This document shows positions 24,701 through 39,700 of a DNA stretch of 64,000 nucleotides, in pieces. The notes under the pieces are model-generated. The model ran no database searches, had not been told where the DNA came from, and saw nothing but the letters and a program-made list of their open reading frames with translations. Every line of letters begins with the position of its first letter. Within the stretch, counting starts at the first letter, position 1. The stretch covers positions 558,001 through 622,000 of the forward strand of contig JAJKFH010002198.1 of assembly GCA_023333565.1 (NCBI GenBank). The letters run 5' to 3'. Origin of the DNA: Puffinus mauretanicus (Eukaryota > Chordata > Aves > Procellariiformes > Procellariidae). The position numbers were made by a program, and so were the translations under genes.

Positions 24701-27700
24701 TAAAACTTTGAGATTTTTACTGTTAAGTCTACAATAACCTTTTCCCCATATTAATGAGAAACCCATTGATAATATATAAATAAGCAACATTTTAAGACCT
24801 TAAAATTTAATGCTCTTAAAAAATGTAGGGGGGTTTTATGGTACTATGTAGACAATTGTTATTGATGTCATTTCAGTTAGTATCTCTGAAATGTTTAAGC
24901 TTTTACAAAATTCAGTATTTTTGATTGAATGTATAATTTAATAATCTTTTCCTAAAAAGCGTGGGTGGAAAAGAGGACCTAAGACTAATCTCATCAATAT
25001 ATTTTATTTAAGCAAATGCTTCTAATCTGAATGTTTTAATACAAATTAACATGATAAAACACTATTTTGTACACAGAGAAATCCAAGCTTCTCCCAGACC
25101 CAGATCCTGATGTTGAAACTTACAGTGGTAGAGTACTAGAAATCAAATCTGTTTCTGATATTTCACTTCTCATTCAATTTTTAGTTTTTAAATATATGAT
25201 TACATATGCTCATTGTACAGTGCTGAGTTGCTGGACTAGCCCACTTGAGAGATTTTAAGATAAATTTTGTCCTAGTTTTGACGCATATAATTTGAACCAG
25301 GACAAAGAATTTAAACAAAAATTCGTGATAAAATGTGGGCCCAACTCATAAAGCTCTTCGGACTTCGGTCACGCATTGCTTGCATGCTATTGGTGGGGAA
25401 ATGTGCTTTTTCTGCTTATGTTCTACTTCCCTAAGATCAAAACAAGTTTGAAACCTCTAAAAAGAGAACAGTAGCTGACTGGAGAAACATTTTCATTTTC
25501 TTCAATAAGGTTAGAATATTAAAAAAAATTGGTAGAACCAGACATGATTTGAAACCCACATTTAAACCTGAAAAAAGTTATACAAGCATATTTTTGTTTT
25601 CAGCAATTAAAAATGCATTATTTATATGAGGGAAGGGATGTAAGCTTATACACCAATGTCATATTCTACATACTGTAATCTTTGAGAGCCTTACACAAAT
25701 CTTTTCTCAACTAAAAATGACTTTCATTATTTGTTACTTAAATTCATATTGATGTATACTTCGTTTGTAATGTTTTTTTAAAATGTTTCAGGAGAAATCA
25801 TTATTACTTCTTGCATTTTTCTTATGCTAAAACCAATATATATTACTTGAATCTATTACTTTTAAATTACCAAGAGGTGATCACACACTTTTTAAGATTT
25901 CTGCAGTAATTATAGAGCCTCATGAACGTCAGTGAGTTTGGGGGACTAAATCCCCTGCAAGAATTTAGCAGGTTGTCGTGATGAGCATTCCTTTACACTT
26001 AGTGATATCTCTTCCTGCTGGGAATGTTTGAGGACAGCATATCTGAAATGCATTTTCTAGACTTTAGTAATTCATAAGGGGACGAGAGCCTCCTATTTAG
26101 TTTTAGTTCTCTTATACTTCAGACTGTCTTCAGCAACATTGCTGTATATGCTTTATGTGCTACATGTGAGAATATATGCTTTTTGCTCTGAGGGTTCTGT
26201 TTTTGTAGATGTGCTGCTGATTTTTATAACATAGTATTAATTTTAACATATTTATTCTGTACTAAATACATAATGCATCATCTAGGATCTTTATGCTTTC
26301 CTTATGTAAGCATGCATTCCAGGCTTGGTGCCAGCTCCATCCTTCCTTCATGTCTCTGCATTTTTTTGTGTATCACGTAAACCTTGAATGAAACTTGGGA
26401 GAAAAATCTGCAGAAAAAGTGCAATCTGACTATATACTTAGATGTTAATGAATTGGGCCCTTGTTTTGTAATACCGTTTGCTTGAGCTCATATACAGTTA
26501 CTGGCTTTTACATCTTATTTCACTCACCATTATACAAAGAGCATCCGTTTTATGTTTTTATTAATCAGTATTTATTATTTAACACAAATTTTGTAGCTTT
26601 CTTTTTAAGATGTAGTAAATAAACCTTTTGTGAGGTATCTTGGGGATTGATAATGAATAGTTGTGTATTTTTGTGATGTTACTGAAATAATATTGTTTTT
26701 TCTTATAAAAGATGCAATAATAATTCTTTTTTAATAATTAAACTAATTTAGTAAGTGCAAGATGGAGGCGCTTTCCTACAGATTATGCTTCCACCTCAGA
26801 AGATGAATTCGGATCAAACCGTAATTCCCCTAAACATACCCGTCTACGTACCTCTCCAGCCCTGAAAACCATGCGACTGCAGAGCACTGGGACAGCAGCT
26901 CAAAGTAGCAATACATTCAAGCACAGAATAAAGGAACAGGAAGACTATATTCGTGACTGGACTGCTCATCGAGAAGAAATAGCAAGGTTGGTTTTAAACC
27001 TCTAAAATAACAAAGATTTGTACCTGGCCAGTTATACAGGTACATATATAGGAGAAAGAGAGCTAATGGATTTTTTGTATCACTCTACTTATCGCTTTCA
27101 TTCACTAACTGAATGGGTAGTTTAAAATTCTTCTAATGAGAGACTGGCAGACAGAACACTCATGTTACCAGCACATCTCTTTCTAATGGAAAATGATAGT
27201 AATTTCTGACTTAGATAGTCAGATCCCAGAATATGAACTTCTGATTGCATTAGTGGGACTTGCAGAGGTACTTTGTGTAGAACTCTTGGTTGCTAATGGT
27301 GTATTTCCTGAGGATGAAGTATATCTGTTTTTGTAGTACCTTTACATTCGTATTGAAGTAAAATTTCAGATCAATGCATAGGTGACAGAGAGAGGAAAAA
27401 GTGATTTTGGCAACGTGAGAGACCGTGTTCTCATTTTAATTTTGGTTTATCGAGACATTATTTCATGTTAGGTATTTTCTTATTTGAATCATATGTATTC
27501 ATCAAAAAGTAATTTTTTTTGTTGCAAGTCCCTGAGATTATTATAGGAATTCCTCCATTATTGCTAATAGCACTCTGCTTCAAGTGAACCAAGGAAAAGG
27601 TAGTCAGTTCTGCATTCTGGTAACCAATTATTCCGATACCATGCAATACCCAGGCAGTGAAGACTTCAAATAGCTTGCACTAAATAAATAAAACTATGCA

Positions 27701-30700
27701 AGTATATAAATGGTATTTAAAACTTAGATGCCAGTGTTCAGGTTCTGAACCTTTTCACAGAACTTAATTTGGAAGCCTAAACAAGAAAAGTGTTTTCCTT
27801 TTAAAATTATTCTTGATACTGTGATCTCACAGATGTGAGGCATTGTGTTTTGCTTAGTGTGATTAATTGTTTCCTCTTCTTGGTAATATTTTTCAACATT
27901 TGTTTTACTAGTGTGGTCTGTGCAAAGGGAACATGCTTAAGGGAGTCTGATAGCATCTTGATAAATCATGAAATCTTCAAAGGCATCTTCCTAAAACATC
28001 TCTTTTTTTCCAAGAATCTGAAGTTAGAGACGGATGTAGGGAGGAATGTGTGCATATAGGGAAGAAAATTGAGGATAGCCATAGCATATCACTTCCTCCT
28101 TATAAAAAGTGCTGCTGAACTTCTACTTCGCTGAAACTTCTTCATACATTTTGCTCATCTAGGAGAGATTGACCCTGGAAGTAATTGACGATTCAGTCTA
28201 AAATTATTTGATGGTTAGGTTCGCAGGTTTTTTTCTTCCCTGGGGCTTGTTACCATTTTCTTCATTTAGATACTGGTTTTAAATTTATTTTGAAGGCTAT
28301 GCATTTATCCTACCTTTTTCAACTGCTTTATTTCCAGTGGAAGTGGTGAGAGGCTCAAATCGGTATTGCCAAATTTGTGATTGTTCATAGAAATCTCACA
28401 CAAACTGCATATTAAATGATCATTAACCTTAAATGAGCATATTTAAGGTTAAGAAAGCTAGCACTCAGCAGTTGAGAAATACCAGACTACTGTCATCTAT
28501 TGTCACTGCTTCCAACACCAGTTTCCTTGGTTAGCCTCTGTTGAGCCGCCCTGCTCTAGGTCAGTAGTTGATCCTTTATGTGCCTCTGTATCTCTTTGTA
28601 CTGATTTACAGTATTACTCCCCGGGCTTTAAGTTTAACTTCTATCCTTTATAAGATAATTTTTGTCTCTGCTCCCTTTGCCTTGCTAGCCATAGTCTCCC
28701 CTCTATCATTGCCTACCCTGTGTTTTTTTTTCCTTCCCAGCCCTCACTCCAACCTCTATGATCAGAGTCTCTTCAACTCTGTTTAGAGTTTGAAAAAAGG
28801 AAAGGATAGTTATATGTTCTCATTAAAATTGGTTGATTTAATTTTTTTTGTTGAATAACTGATTAGATTAGGCAGGTGTAAAGATAAGTATTTCATAAAA
28901 TAGATGTGCAGCTGAAAGTAGTGTAGAGACTTATGACAAACATTTCATTGCATCCATGTTACCATCTTATTGTATTTTAACTGGTCTTCCAAGATTGACC
29001 CAGTTTGCACTTTTCACAGACTCTACAATTTACAGATGTTAATAAAATTGAAAAGTGGAAGGAGGTGTTTAAAAAAACTTAATGGAATAACTAAATTTGA
29101 TCTAAAACCACTTTGGCCTGGAGGGAATATATACCCTCAGAATAACAGGAGCTTCACATATATTTTATTTAAGGATTTTGAAGTATCATTACAAAATAAA
29201 CTGACTCAGTGTACAAAGTGTGACATAGTAGACTAAGCATAAAAATGTTTTGGGTAATCCAGCAGTTCAGAACTATTACAGATATCTTAGAAGAATTCCT
29301 ATTTCATTGTGGTTTTCTAATGCTATGGGTATTCTTTCAGTACAGGTAAATAAGAACTAGAGTTCCAGGCTGCTGAAAAAGATGGTCGTGCTCTCCCCAT
29401 CCCAAGCCCCGTGTTCACACCTTTTCCCTTGCGTTGGAATCTGTGTCTGTCCCTTATGTAACTCTGTAGCTGCAGGAGTCTGCTCACTGAGCGAATCTAA
29501 TAGAAACATTTCCTGGAGCAGGTTGGAGTGTTAGGGAATTTGAGGTTTATTTTAGTTTTGCCTCCCTGAATTGATTTGCCTTGTATGATTGCTAGGTCTG
29601 ATGCAGGAAGCATTAGAAATCTGCAAGGCAACCTACAGTTGCAACAGAGTAAATAATGTGTACCTAAAGCCTACGTCTCTTGTCCTTGATTATACAAAAC
29701 ATACTCCTTATACTTAAGCAGTACTTTCTGTTTCTAAAAGTTAATGTAGAATGACTTGACAACTTCATTTATGAAAAGTCAGGCCAGCTGGTTTCTAATT
29801 TTCTTTTTCATAGTGCTTTTTGTTTAGTGCTCTGTCTATTTTGTTTGTTTCTATACAGAAACATTATTGAGTACTGACTATAGCTTACTGTCACACTGAA
29901 ACGAATTCCAGATTTTGTTCACTTGACTAGTGTTTATTTGACTACGACAATTGTCTAACAAGTTGTTTGCCATCCATGTTAGAGTTGTTTATTATGATAT
30001 TTTCAGGATTCATTTGAATTCATTTTTATGTAGACATCTGACATTTTATGTAATTTTGATTGCTTGGTAAGGACTCAGTTGAAGTGGGTGTGGCATGTTG
30101 AAGCATTGCTGTCTTCTGTGGAGAGTTAAGTCTTAGTTGATTGATACTACTTTTGATTATGGTGTTTAATGACATTTGTTTTCTGGAGGATTTACTAGTA
30201 ATTGAAATTTCCTGGGTTTTATTTTCTTTACAACTATTCATTAAATACCAAAATTTGTCCCAGAAATTCGAACATGGTTATTAGCAACTTATCTGTTTAA
30301 GAAAAAAAGTGGTATGGTTGTGTGAAACAATGGAAATAGGTGCTCTAGTATCTCTACTACTTAGAATATTAGCTCAAACCTTGGATTTTTAATGGCACAT
30401 AAATATATAAGAACACGAAATACAAATTAAAATTGACCCAAAAGATGTAGTAAGTAGGTTAATTTAATTAATGTAGTAATAGGCACTTAACATATTTTGA
30501 TTTATTAAAATGAGCAATTGACTTGGTTTCTGCTTTAGTGTTCCAGTCTTTGATAGTTTGAATTCAGAAATACTGTCTTGAGTGGTCAGGGGTAATTGCC
30601 GCACATTCTTCTACAGCCTTATCCCGATTATATGTGTATCTGTGCTGCACAAAGTTGCACTTTATTGCGGATTGCTGATGGTTAGCCACAAAATCCAGTG

Positions 30701-33700
30701 TTGGAATTTGACTGGAAATTTCTCTAATTATGTCTGCCTTTCTAGTTTAAATCCTGCTCACTCGGTCTTAAACTATCTCTAGGTCAATGGTGTTCATTCT
30801 TTTTGACTTGAAGACAGAGTGAAAATAAAGAGCAGAAAGAAGCTTACCTTTACAAGCACTGGCCAGCACGGTGTGCATCACTGTCACATGGCTGTGCAAC
30901 TCCTTCCAATTAAGTGGCGGGTGCTGCTGTTACAGAATCCTTGGTGGTGCAAAATTAGCACTGTTGACTTCTATGCCTTCGATCCTCTCAGACAGAAAAG
31001 TTGATCACTTTGTGGGCTGCTCTGAATTCTAGTCTTCTGAATTGATTGATCCAAGCTGGAGATTCAGGGTGCCATAATTAGTAGGGGGCTTTCAGCTTTT
31101 GCTTTGGGTTTTTTTTTTTTTTCTTCCCCTGCTTCTTTTGGGTTGTCCTGGGGAGGAGTAGCATAAGCAGAGCTAGGCAAGCTTCCTCCCTGTGCTGAGC
31201 AGGATACAGAGCAGAGCTATTTTTTGATGTGGCGGGTCAGAAGAAAGGAAAAGGAATCTTCAGCTGAGAATTCAGATGTATTTGTGTAGTGCTATCATAT
31301 CCAGGTTTTTACAGGCATGTTCTGTTTTTCCAACTAGAAAGCTTGTCTTGACTAAATTTCAGGATTTAGGGTACTGGTCTGGAATTTCAGACGTGTAAGC
31401 AGCTTGATCTGAGCAAGCTGCAGGGCTGCTAGATAAGCAGAGTTCCTGAAGAAGTTCTTAGCAAGTAGGTTAACTGAGGTATAAATTAAATATGTTATGG
31501 ATATTTCAGATTTACTGCATGTACACAGGTCATCTGTGCAGTATTTTCAGCGTATTTCAGTGCATCCCATGTGTCAGATTTACTGCACGTTGCACACATC
31601 TCTGCCTGGGAATCGTAGAAAGAAAACAAGGATGCTCTGTCTTTTGAGATTGCCTTCTACCTTCTTCCTCTAGAAACGCATGTTACTAAAAGCTTCAGTT
31701 AAAAATTTGCTTTTATGGTTCTAGAGCTAAACTTTCAGTGTAGAAGGCCATACACGTTTTCATAGCACAATTATCAGGAACTAGAACTTAAAAGCTCAAA
31801 GATGCAGGTTGGGCTCTACTGGTCCAGAAGTATTTGTAGGGGAGAATGTAACACTCTCTTTATTACTAGGATCAGTCAAGATCTGGCCCTCATCGCACGT
31901 GAAATCAACGATGTAGCAGGAGAGATAGATTCAGTGACTTCATCAGGCACTGCCCCCAGTACCACAGTAAGCACTGCTGCCACCACCCCTGGCTCTGCCA
32001 TAGACACTAGAGAAGAGGTAGGAGATCTTCATGGAGAAATGCATAAGGTTCTTCCTTTTCTTTATTTCTTTTGCTTTTAGCATTTTGCATAGCCTTTTTT
32101 AGTTATTTTCACTCAACCCGTATGCATGATCTCTACATTGTTTTTTGATTTAAAGTTCCTTTATGTTTCAACAAACAACCCAGAAATTATTCTATGAACA
32201 CAGCTTGTCAAAAGGATGCATACTACCTGTCTGTCTCTTTTTTTCCACGAAACATAGGACAAGATAGTTATTTGTTTCTTGCTTCTCTGTAGCCTTAGAT
32301 ACTGTTGGATGGTATCTAAGTGCATTTAAAGGTGCTAGTGTGTATGCACAAATATATATAAATGTATACATTTAATACTTTGCATAGCTATTAAAAACAA
32401 AAAAGTCCCTCTTTTCACAGGTGACATTAAAGTTTCATCTTCTGAACACTGGAATACTTAGGTACCATCAGTTAACAATAACTCTTTCTTAATAACATTG
32501 TCAAAAATGGCCTTGAAATAAGTTTGCCTTCTGCTTCTAATAATTCTTATTTTCTTTGACTATCTCTGGTGTGCTGTTCTATGAATATATTGACTAACTT
32601 GTTCTAGTAACCATCACAGGTCTAATGCTGGTAAACATGTTAATCTGAATTAAAATCATCACTTTCTGCCATATTACGATTCACCCTAATATGTTGTAAA
32701 TGTTTACTGCATTTTTTTCTTCATAGTATTCCTTTCAAAATGTGTTTATTCATTTTTGTGTGCATAAAGTTTGGTTAATACATCAGTTTACTGTGTTTAG
32801 TGTAATACTGTCATTTTCTGTGGAAAAAAAGATATAAACAGTGATAAGAGATCTGTGAGTTGTGTACTTAGAAGAATTGTAACTGCACTCCCATAGATTT
32901 TGTTTTTAATTCTCATGGACTTATGGCTAAACTTTAAGGAAGTAAAGTGTTCATTTTCTCAGATCCAGTTAGATCACTCTGATTTTTCTATTATTAAACA
33001 ATTATTTTCTTCTTAAAAAAATATTAGGTACAGTGTGTACATACTACTGCAGGTGGCAGTATCTCCTTTAAGTAGGTATAGGTGTTTCTGTAACACTATG
33101 ACTAATCTGGAAAAAAACCCTAAATTTGATAGTCCTGTACTTAATTCCATGGATATATTCCATTAATCAAATGAATAAATTATTCAATACCAGTTTATAG
33201 GTAACTATTACGTTACCTGTCCATAAGCAAAATTTCTGTGGGTAGTCTAATTTTGCCATGTATATCTGGTATTTGAAAAGACGACCTTCATTTTTACAAG
33301 GTATTGTTACATAAGAGATACATCATTTTATACTATGCAAGACAACAGAATGATTTTTATTTGATAGGCTTCTTGTAAACTGTTTCAGAAGGAAAAAAGA
33401 ATATTAATCTGATCTTGCATGTATCCAGTAGGTTTCATAAACTGCATTTTTCTTTTACCCCCAGTTGGTTGACCGAGTATTTGATGAAAGTCTCAATTTT
33501 AGAAAAATCCCTCCACTAGTGCATGCCAAACCACCAGAGGGGAATGGTCGGCCTAATGATGCTAGACCTCAGCTAACAGATGCCCTTGATCCCCCAACAA
33601 TTACCCGGAGAAGGACTTGGAGCAGAGATGAAGTGAGTACATGACAGGATTCTCTCTAATAATGTGTCTACTTTAAGCTTTTACAGTTGTCTCCCCACTT

Positions 33701-36700
33701 AATTTTCTAGACACTATCCTTTCTTTCCTACCTGTAGCAGGTGGCATTAATACTGGAAAAAAATATTTGTGTATTATTTAATTTGCAATATGTTAAAATA
33801 TGATTGATTGTATATGATACTAATTAGAACACAAGTATGACTTTTTTAAAGATAAAAAAAAGATTTCAAAATATATGGAATTGTTTGTATTTAATTCCCA
33901 TTAAACTAATAATATCTTTTTTTATTGAAAATCTATTGCAGGTTATGGGGGACAGTTTGCTGTTGTCCTCAGTCTTCCAATTTTCTCGCAAGATAAGACA
34001 ATCCATAGACAAAACAGCTGGCAAAATCAGGTGGGTTTTTAAAAATTACTGTTATTACTGAAAATGTCCTGCTCCTGTCAACATTCCTACTTGTAGAAGA
34101 GATATGTATAATACAGATAGAGGAAATGTATTTAGTAGCAACTTGTGTTTTAAAAAAGCAATGTTACCTATGGCCTTTTTAGCGTTCAGAAAGATTTGGG
34201 ATTAATAATTTTTCCATTATTGCTTGTGTGTATTTCACATTATATGAAGATAAATATCAGCAAAGTTTACATATCCATCATACTTCCAGCAGAGGAGCTG
34301 TACCAACACATGCAAATGCTGTGCAAAATCTACACAACCTCTATGCAAGTCTTGTAAAACTCCCTTTCTTAAAAGATAAGGTTAAAATGTTGCTGAACTG
34401 TAAAACCAGGCCTTGTATGTTTGCCAAGTTGTTGTAGGGATCACCCGTTTTAGGAAGAAAAACAAATGGTACAGAGGAGAGCAGTTTCAGTAAATCCTTC
34501 TGAAAAAGAACTTGCTCTGGAGACAATGTGGTCACTATTGAGTTCTAAATCTAAAATAATGGATGTAACCATCTGTTATTTTTAATCGAAAATTCCTGCT
34601 TAGATAGTTAGATTCCTGCATAAAATGTCATAGTAGCTTACAGGAAGTATAGACATGTCAAAAATGATAATTGCTCTACCAACAGCTCCATTTAACTTGA
34701 ATGAGTGAGTGTACAACCATTTGTGACCACTTTGGTTGACAAGAATAAATGAAAATTCTAAATACAAAGTTCAGGATTGTATAATTCACATGTCCTTCTT
34801 CATGTCTTTGTGCAGTTAATAATTTTAAAATAGAGTACATTAAAAATAAGAAAGTCATTTGGCTGAACTTCATGTGTAATTTTCTGAATTATACATGAGG
34901 AAATACTGTAGTTGATCAAGTTTGTCTAGGAAGTGTCAGATATTGAAATCTTAGATGGGGGACAGATTAATCACCAAATCACAAATTTATTCCAGCGTAG
35001 GGTGATACAACTAGTAAAAGCAGCAAAATACTAACATATCTGAAGCTTATATTCTTGTGGGAGTACCAAAAAAGACTTGACCATAGAAATCAAAAAGAAA
35101 AAAAAAACTATATAAATCGGTAAAAACTGCAGGTTATCTGCCATTTCTCGTTCTGCTATTTCTAGCAGGAAGAGTATCACTGAGTGAAGAATCAAGTCTT
35201 TAAAAGCCTGCAGCCCATTCTTCTTATTTCTGTTCTAAGGTTTTTTGTGTGTTGTTTTTACTGGTGGTTACAGGTAACATTTGTGAGCACCTTATTTCCC
35301 CTATCTTGGAACATGTTCCTGGACTGATATGCATCTCATTTCTCTTTTTCCAACTCACCATTTTGGGGCTGCAGGATTATAATATTGGAAACATGCCATT
35401 TGCTGCCTTTCCCTCTCTGGTTTCGCCAGCTATCTTCTTTTATGTATCATACTATTTATCTGAGTATCCTAAACAAAAGACATAAATGTCTTTTGCTGTG
35501 TAAATTTCAGATACAAATGAGTTTGTGAAATGCAGGTGTACAATACAGTTACTCTCAAAAGCTGTGCCAAATTAACAGAGTCATTATGCGGAATTAATTA
35601 CAAATTATGCAAAAGTTCACAACTTGAACAAGTTTAATCAACCTGTGCATGCTGTCATTTACTTTAATAGCTGATCTCAAAAAAACGAGCAAATAAATAC
35701 ATGTGAAGAGGTACTTAAGTGTGACCATTCTTTGAAAGTCATTTTAAAAGGCATTTGCAATTTGGAAATAGAAACAAAATATTACATTGAGTTTTGTTTT
35801 GCACATAATTCTCTGCGAAAATACAGTGACATCCATAAGGAACTCTGCTTACCAATATTTTTTTTTTCCTTTTAAAGCTGCATCATTGGAACAAGAATCT
35901 TGCTTATTGACTGAATTATTTGTGGTAGGCGTCTAGGATGAGACGTATCTTAAATTCCTCAGAAGCAGTAGATAGTAGATACTCTACCTTTATTGTGCTG
36001 ATTTTTCTTGATGGTTAGCAGTTTCTGATCTGTAAATATGTTGCTAGCACGCTGTAGTTTACTTAACATAAAAAACTGAGTTCAGTACAGTGGGTTAAAA
36101 CAAATTTGTGTATGCAAATTCATTCAGAGAAAAGCAGGTAACTATAAAATCAAGTCTTACACTTCTCTGATTAATTTTCTGAGCTTAAAAGGTAAGTCAG
36201 CTACATTGTAATCAATGTAATAACGATGTGATCGTGTATGATATTATAAACATTTTATACACATTTAAAGAGAGAGGCACTGGATATTTCCATGAAAATA
36301 CGGTGGAGAAATTTTAATTAATAAGCAATTATTTGGCATATTCCCCAGAGCTGTGATCAAAACTTCCTTTTCCTGCTGCTCAGAATGGATTTGAATAACA
36401 TGATGTTATTCATAACGTCATTACTATTTCAAATCAGAAAAACAACAATAGTTTTAGAATTGTTTTTAGAGAGCATATATAAAGCAGCTAAGACCTATTA
36501 CAGATTTTACCTTACCTTTGTTTTGATGTGCATGAATTCAACCAACTGGTGTGCTTATATTCCTTTTACTGGAGTTAAGCCAGTTAAAATTTCTGCCCAG
36601 AACAGATGGAGTGAGAATCAATCAGGATTTGTCAAGCTAGCAGTTGTGTATTTTTCCAAAGTACTTGAACCTGAAAGGAGAGGAGAAATTTATAGAGGCA

Positions 36701-39700
36701 CCAATAAGGGTAGGCCAATAAGCCTGACTATGTTTTAAAAGTCCTATCTCAAATTTTCTTGTTCACCAATGTAAACCTCTCTAATGAGAGCAGAGACAGT
36801 ATAGGCCAATTACGGTCCTTACAAATTGCATCATACGTATTAAAAAATTGCATCCTTCCTATCTGGGTCCAAATGGAGAAAGGACCATGCTTCCCGTGAA
36901 TGTGAACACTCTTCTTTCTGTTATATTTTAGTTGCAATAGCTAGCTTTACAAAAAGACCAGTTTCACTTTGGCTAAAGTATTAGGAACATAAATATTTTC
37001 AGTCATTCTTGACAAGCAGATCTATCAGAAATTAAAATGAGCTGAAATCAATCATGAAAATAAATTATGAGGATAAAAGGAAATATATATCTTTTTGCTT
37101 GACTAGTTTCTTCCCCACTTCATTAGGGCTGCCATTTCTGTTTTCTAATTTATAGATAATGTCCCGAGTTCTGTCATCATTCCTACCTTATATTAAGAAA
37201 TAGGATTGAGAGAAGCTTTTGACGGTGTATTCCTTGGCTAGGTTCTCCCAGTGCTGGCCAAACTGGTTTTTTTCCCCCAAGTCCTAGCGTGGTGTTCAAA
37301 TTGAACCAGATTCAGGTGCCTGGTTCTTTCCTTTCACCAAATCCTCTCTACATTTGTAATTTTCTTCAGGATAAGGTCATAGCTTGGTTATTGCTAAGTT
37401 ACTTTTTTTATAATTTATTTTTATTCATTACTTTGTATAATCAGCTAGGTTATTATCAGCTGGTGTACACAAAACTACATTGTATTTAAAAATTCTGCAG
37501 CATTCTTGCCATGTATCCCGTAACCCGGTCTTTGCTAACAAATTACTGTGGTGGCTTCTCAGAAAACAGATAAGTCATTTGTGTGCTTTTCTGCCTTTTA
37601 TATGTTATAATGACTTTGTAGGAATTTTCAGAGATTACAGAGGGAAGAGGTAAGTAGGTTTTGCAGTGGGAAGACCTATGTGGTTTTATCAGTGCTCTAC
37701 AATGTGAGTACAGTATTATTGGCTTGCATTGTAGCAGGAAAGTACGTCTTCAGTCAGGCAAAATCTAGGCAAAGCATTCAGGTACTACTTGTCAGTCTCT
37801 CCGTTTGCTGTGCATCCTGCAAAGTGCAATGAAGAAAAATGGAGACTGAGCACAACCAAATAAGAAAGTTCAGACAGATTTGCCCCAGAAAGTAGGAGAG
37901 GCAAAAGCAGAAGGCGGCAGACATTTACAAATACGTTCTTTTAATATAAAGAGTGTGGTTAGAAGGAGGAAGAGCAAAGGAGACAGGGATGAAGACCCCC
38001 AGGAGGTTAAAATGTACTAAATGAAGAATTGAAAAAAATGTTGTAAAAAAGAAATAGGCTTCCTAAAATTACCGCAAAAACAAATTGGCCTGTCCACTTT
38101 ATAGTGGAAATAATAACATTTTTTAAATCACTGTTTTCATTTTTTTCCTCTTTTTTTTTTTTTTAATAAAATGATCTATGAAACGGAAAGCTTTCAAATT
38201 CTAAAAGAGAAGTAAGAACATTATCTCTAAAAGAGGGTAAGACTGAAAACACCACATACACAAGCAAAGGCATTAATCACATACATAGAAATATTTTAAT
38301 ATAACATGAGCAAGAAGGTAAATTAAAAAAAAACAAACAGTGTCACAATAACTTCTATATCTTTCCTACTAATGCTGTTTACTGCTAACTAAAGCCTTAT
38401 TTTTTATGTTCCTGCTGATTTCCAGAGTGATATAAATGCTTTTAAAGGAGGGATAGTATACCTGTGTAAGATTCTCTGTATACTGAATCAAAATATTTCT
38501 AGGAGTTGCCTGGTTTTTAGTGTGAGATCCTATAAAGGATTTAATTGGCTCTGCTTTTTATTTATTTAAATTCATGAGTGTCAGGCAAGTCCTACATTTT
38601 CCATTGTAATTGGACTTTCTGATATGTAGGTTTGCAGTTGTATGGCTTTGCAAGCTTTTGCACTCCCTTTCAGAACATAAAAGCAATCTTGTCAGATCTC
38701 TGGTGATCAACTTTGTTATGAGATGATGGCACTAGTTGAGGCCATAAAGCGTTTCATGTTTTCTTTCACTGTAGTTTTGATTATTTTTAATTTATTTTAA
38801 TTTAATTTTTCCTTCCCCAAGAAGGAGGTATTAATGTTTACTCTTTGTATGCTTTGTACATTAATACACTAAAGTCACTTGCAGAAGTGACATTGTGTCA
38901 TGAGAGTAGCACTTCCTCTCAGTGAAACATCTGACAAAAACATGTTCTGAAGCAGCAGCAAGAGAAGACCTCAAAGACAGAAGAGTTAAAGCAGCTTCTG
39001 GATGGGCTGTCTACAGACATCTGTGTACTGATAAGATAATACAGGGTACATGTTTTGAAAAACTAGACTTTCTTGACAGGGTAATAATAGAGAGTGGGAT
39101 TTTCCATAGGGTATAAATAACTGAAGAAATATTTAAAGAAATACAGTACTAAGTCTCCCAGCATTTTTCAAATTCTTAGTCTTTATGAGATGCAAGGTAT
39201 CATGAATTTCCGCCTTAAAAATTATTTCCTCAAAGACCTACCTACAGTAATAACTTCTTTAAAATGTACTGCTTTTTGGTCATGATTTTAAATTGGTTTG
39301 TTTGTTTGCTTAGCAGTTTTACTGCAGCTATTTTTGTACTTCTAACTCTGAAATACCAATTAGAAAAGAAGCGGATTTGGACTCCTCTATGTCATCATGG
39401 TGTCACTTAAAAAAAAAAAAGAATACCCAGACCTTAAATATCCACATGTTCCTTTTTTTTTGTTTCAATTGTGCAAATGTAGACAGTTTAAATGATGTTT
39501 ATGATACAACAATGAAAACAAAAATTAAAGCAAAGCATAAAAAAATGGGGAATCTCTTAGTACGTAAACACAGTGTGGGTTTTACAAATAATAGAAGTGA
39601 CTTCTTTAAACATGTAATACAAGTGTTACTTACATTACTAAATCATATATATACAATTTCTGCTTTGAGACTTTTCAATGAAAGCAACTTCTATGAAATG

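Noticed and set aside
36385..36738. 117-codon ORF in the intron before the LFKDKDRNW exon
   Set aside because: No recognisable protein, AT-driven composition, and the flanking CEP170 exons already join directly in phase 2.
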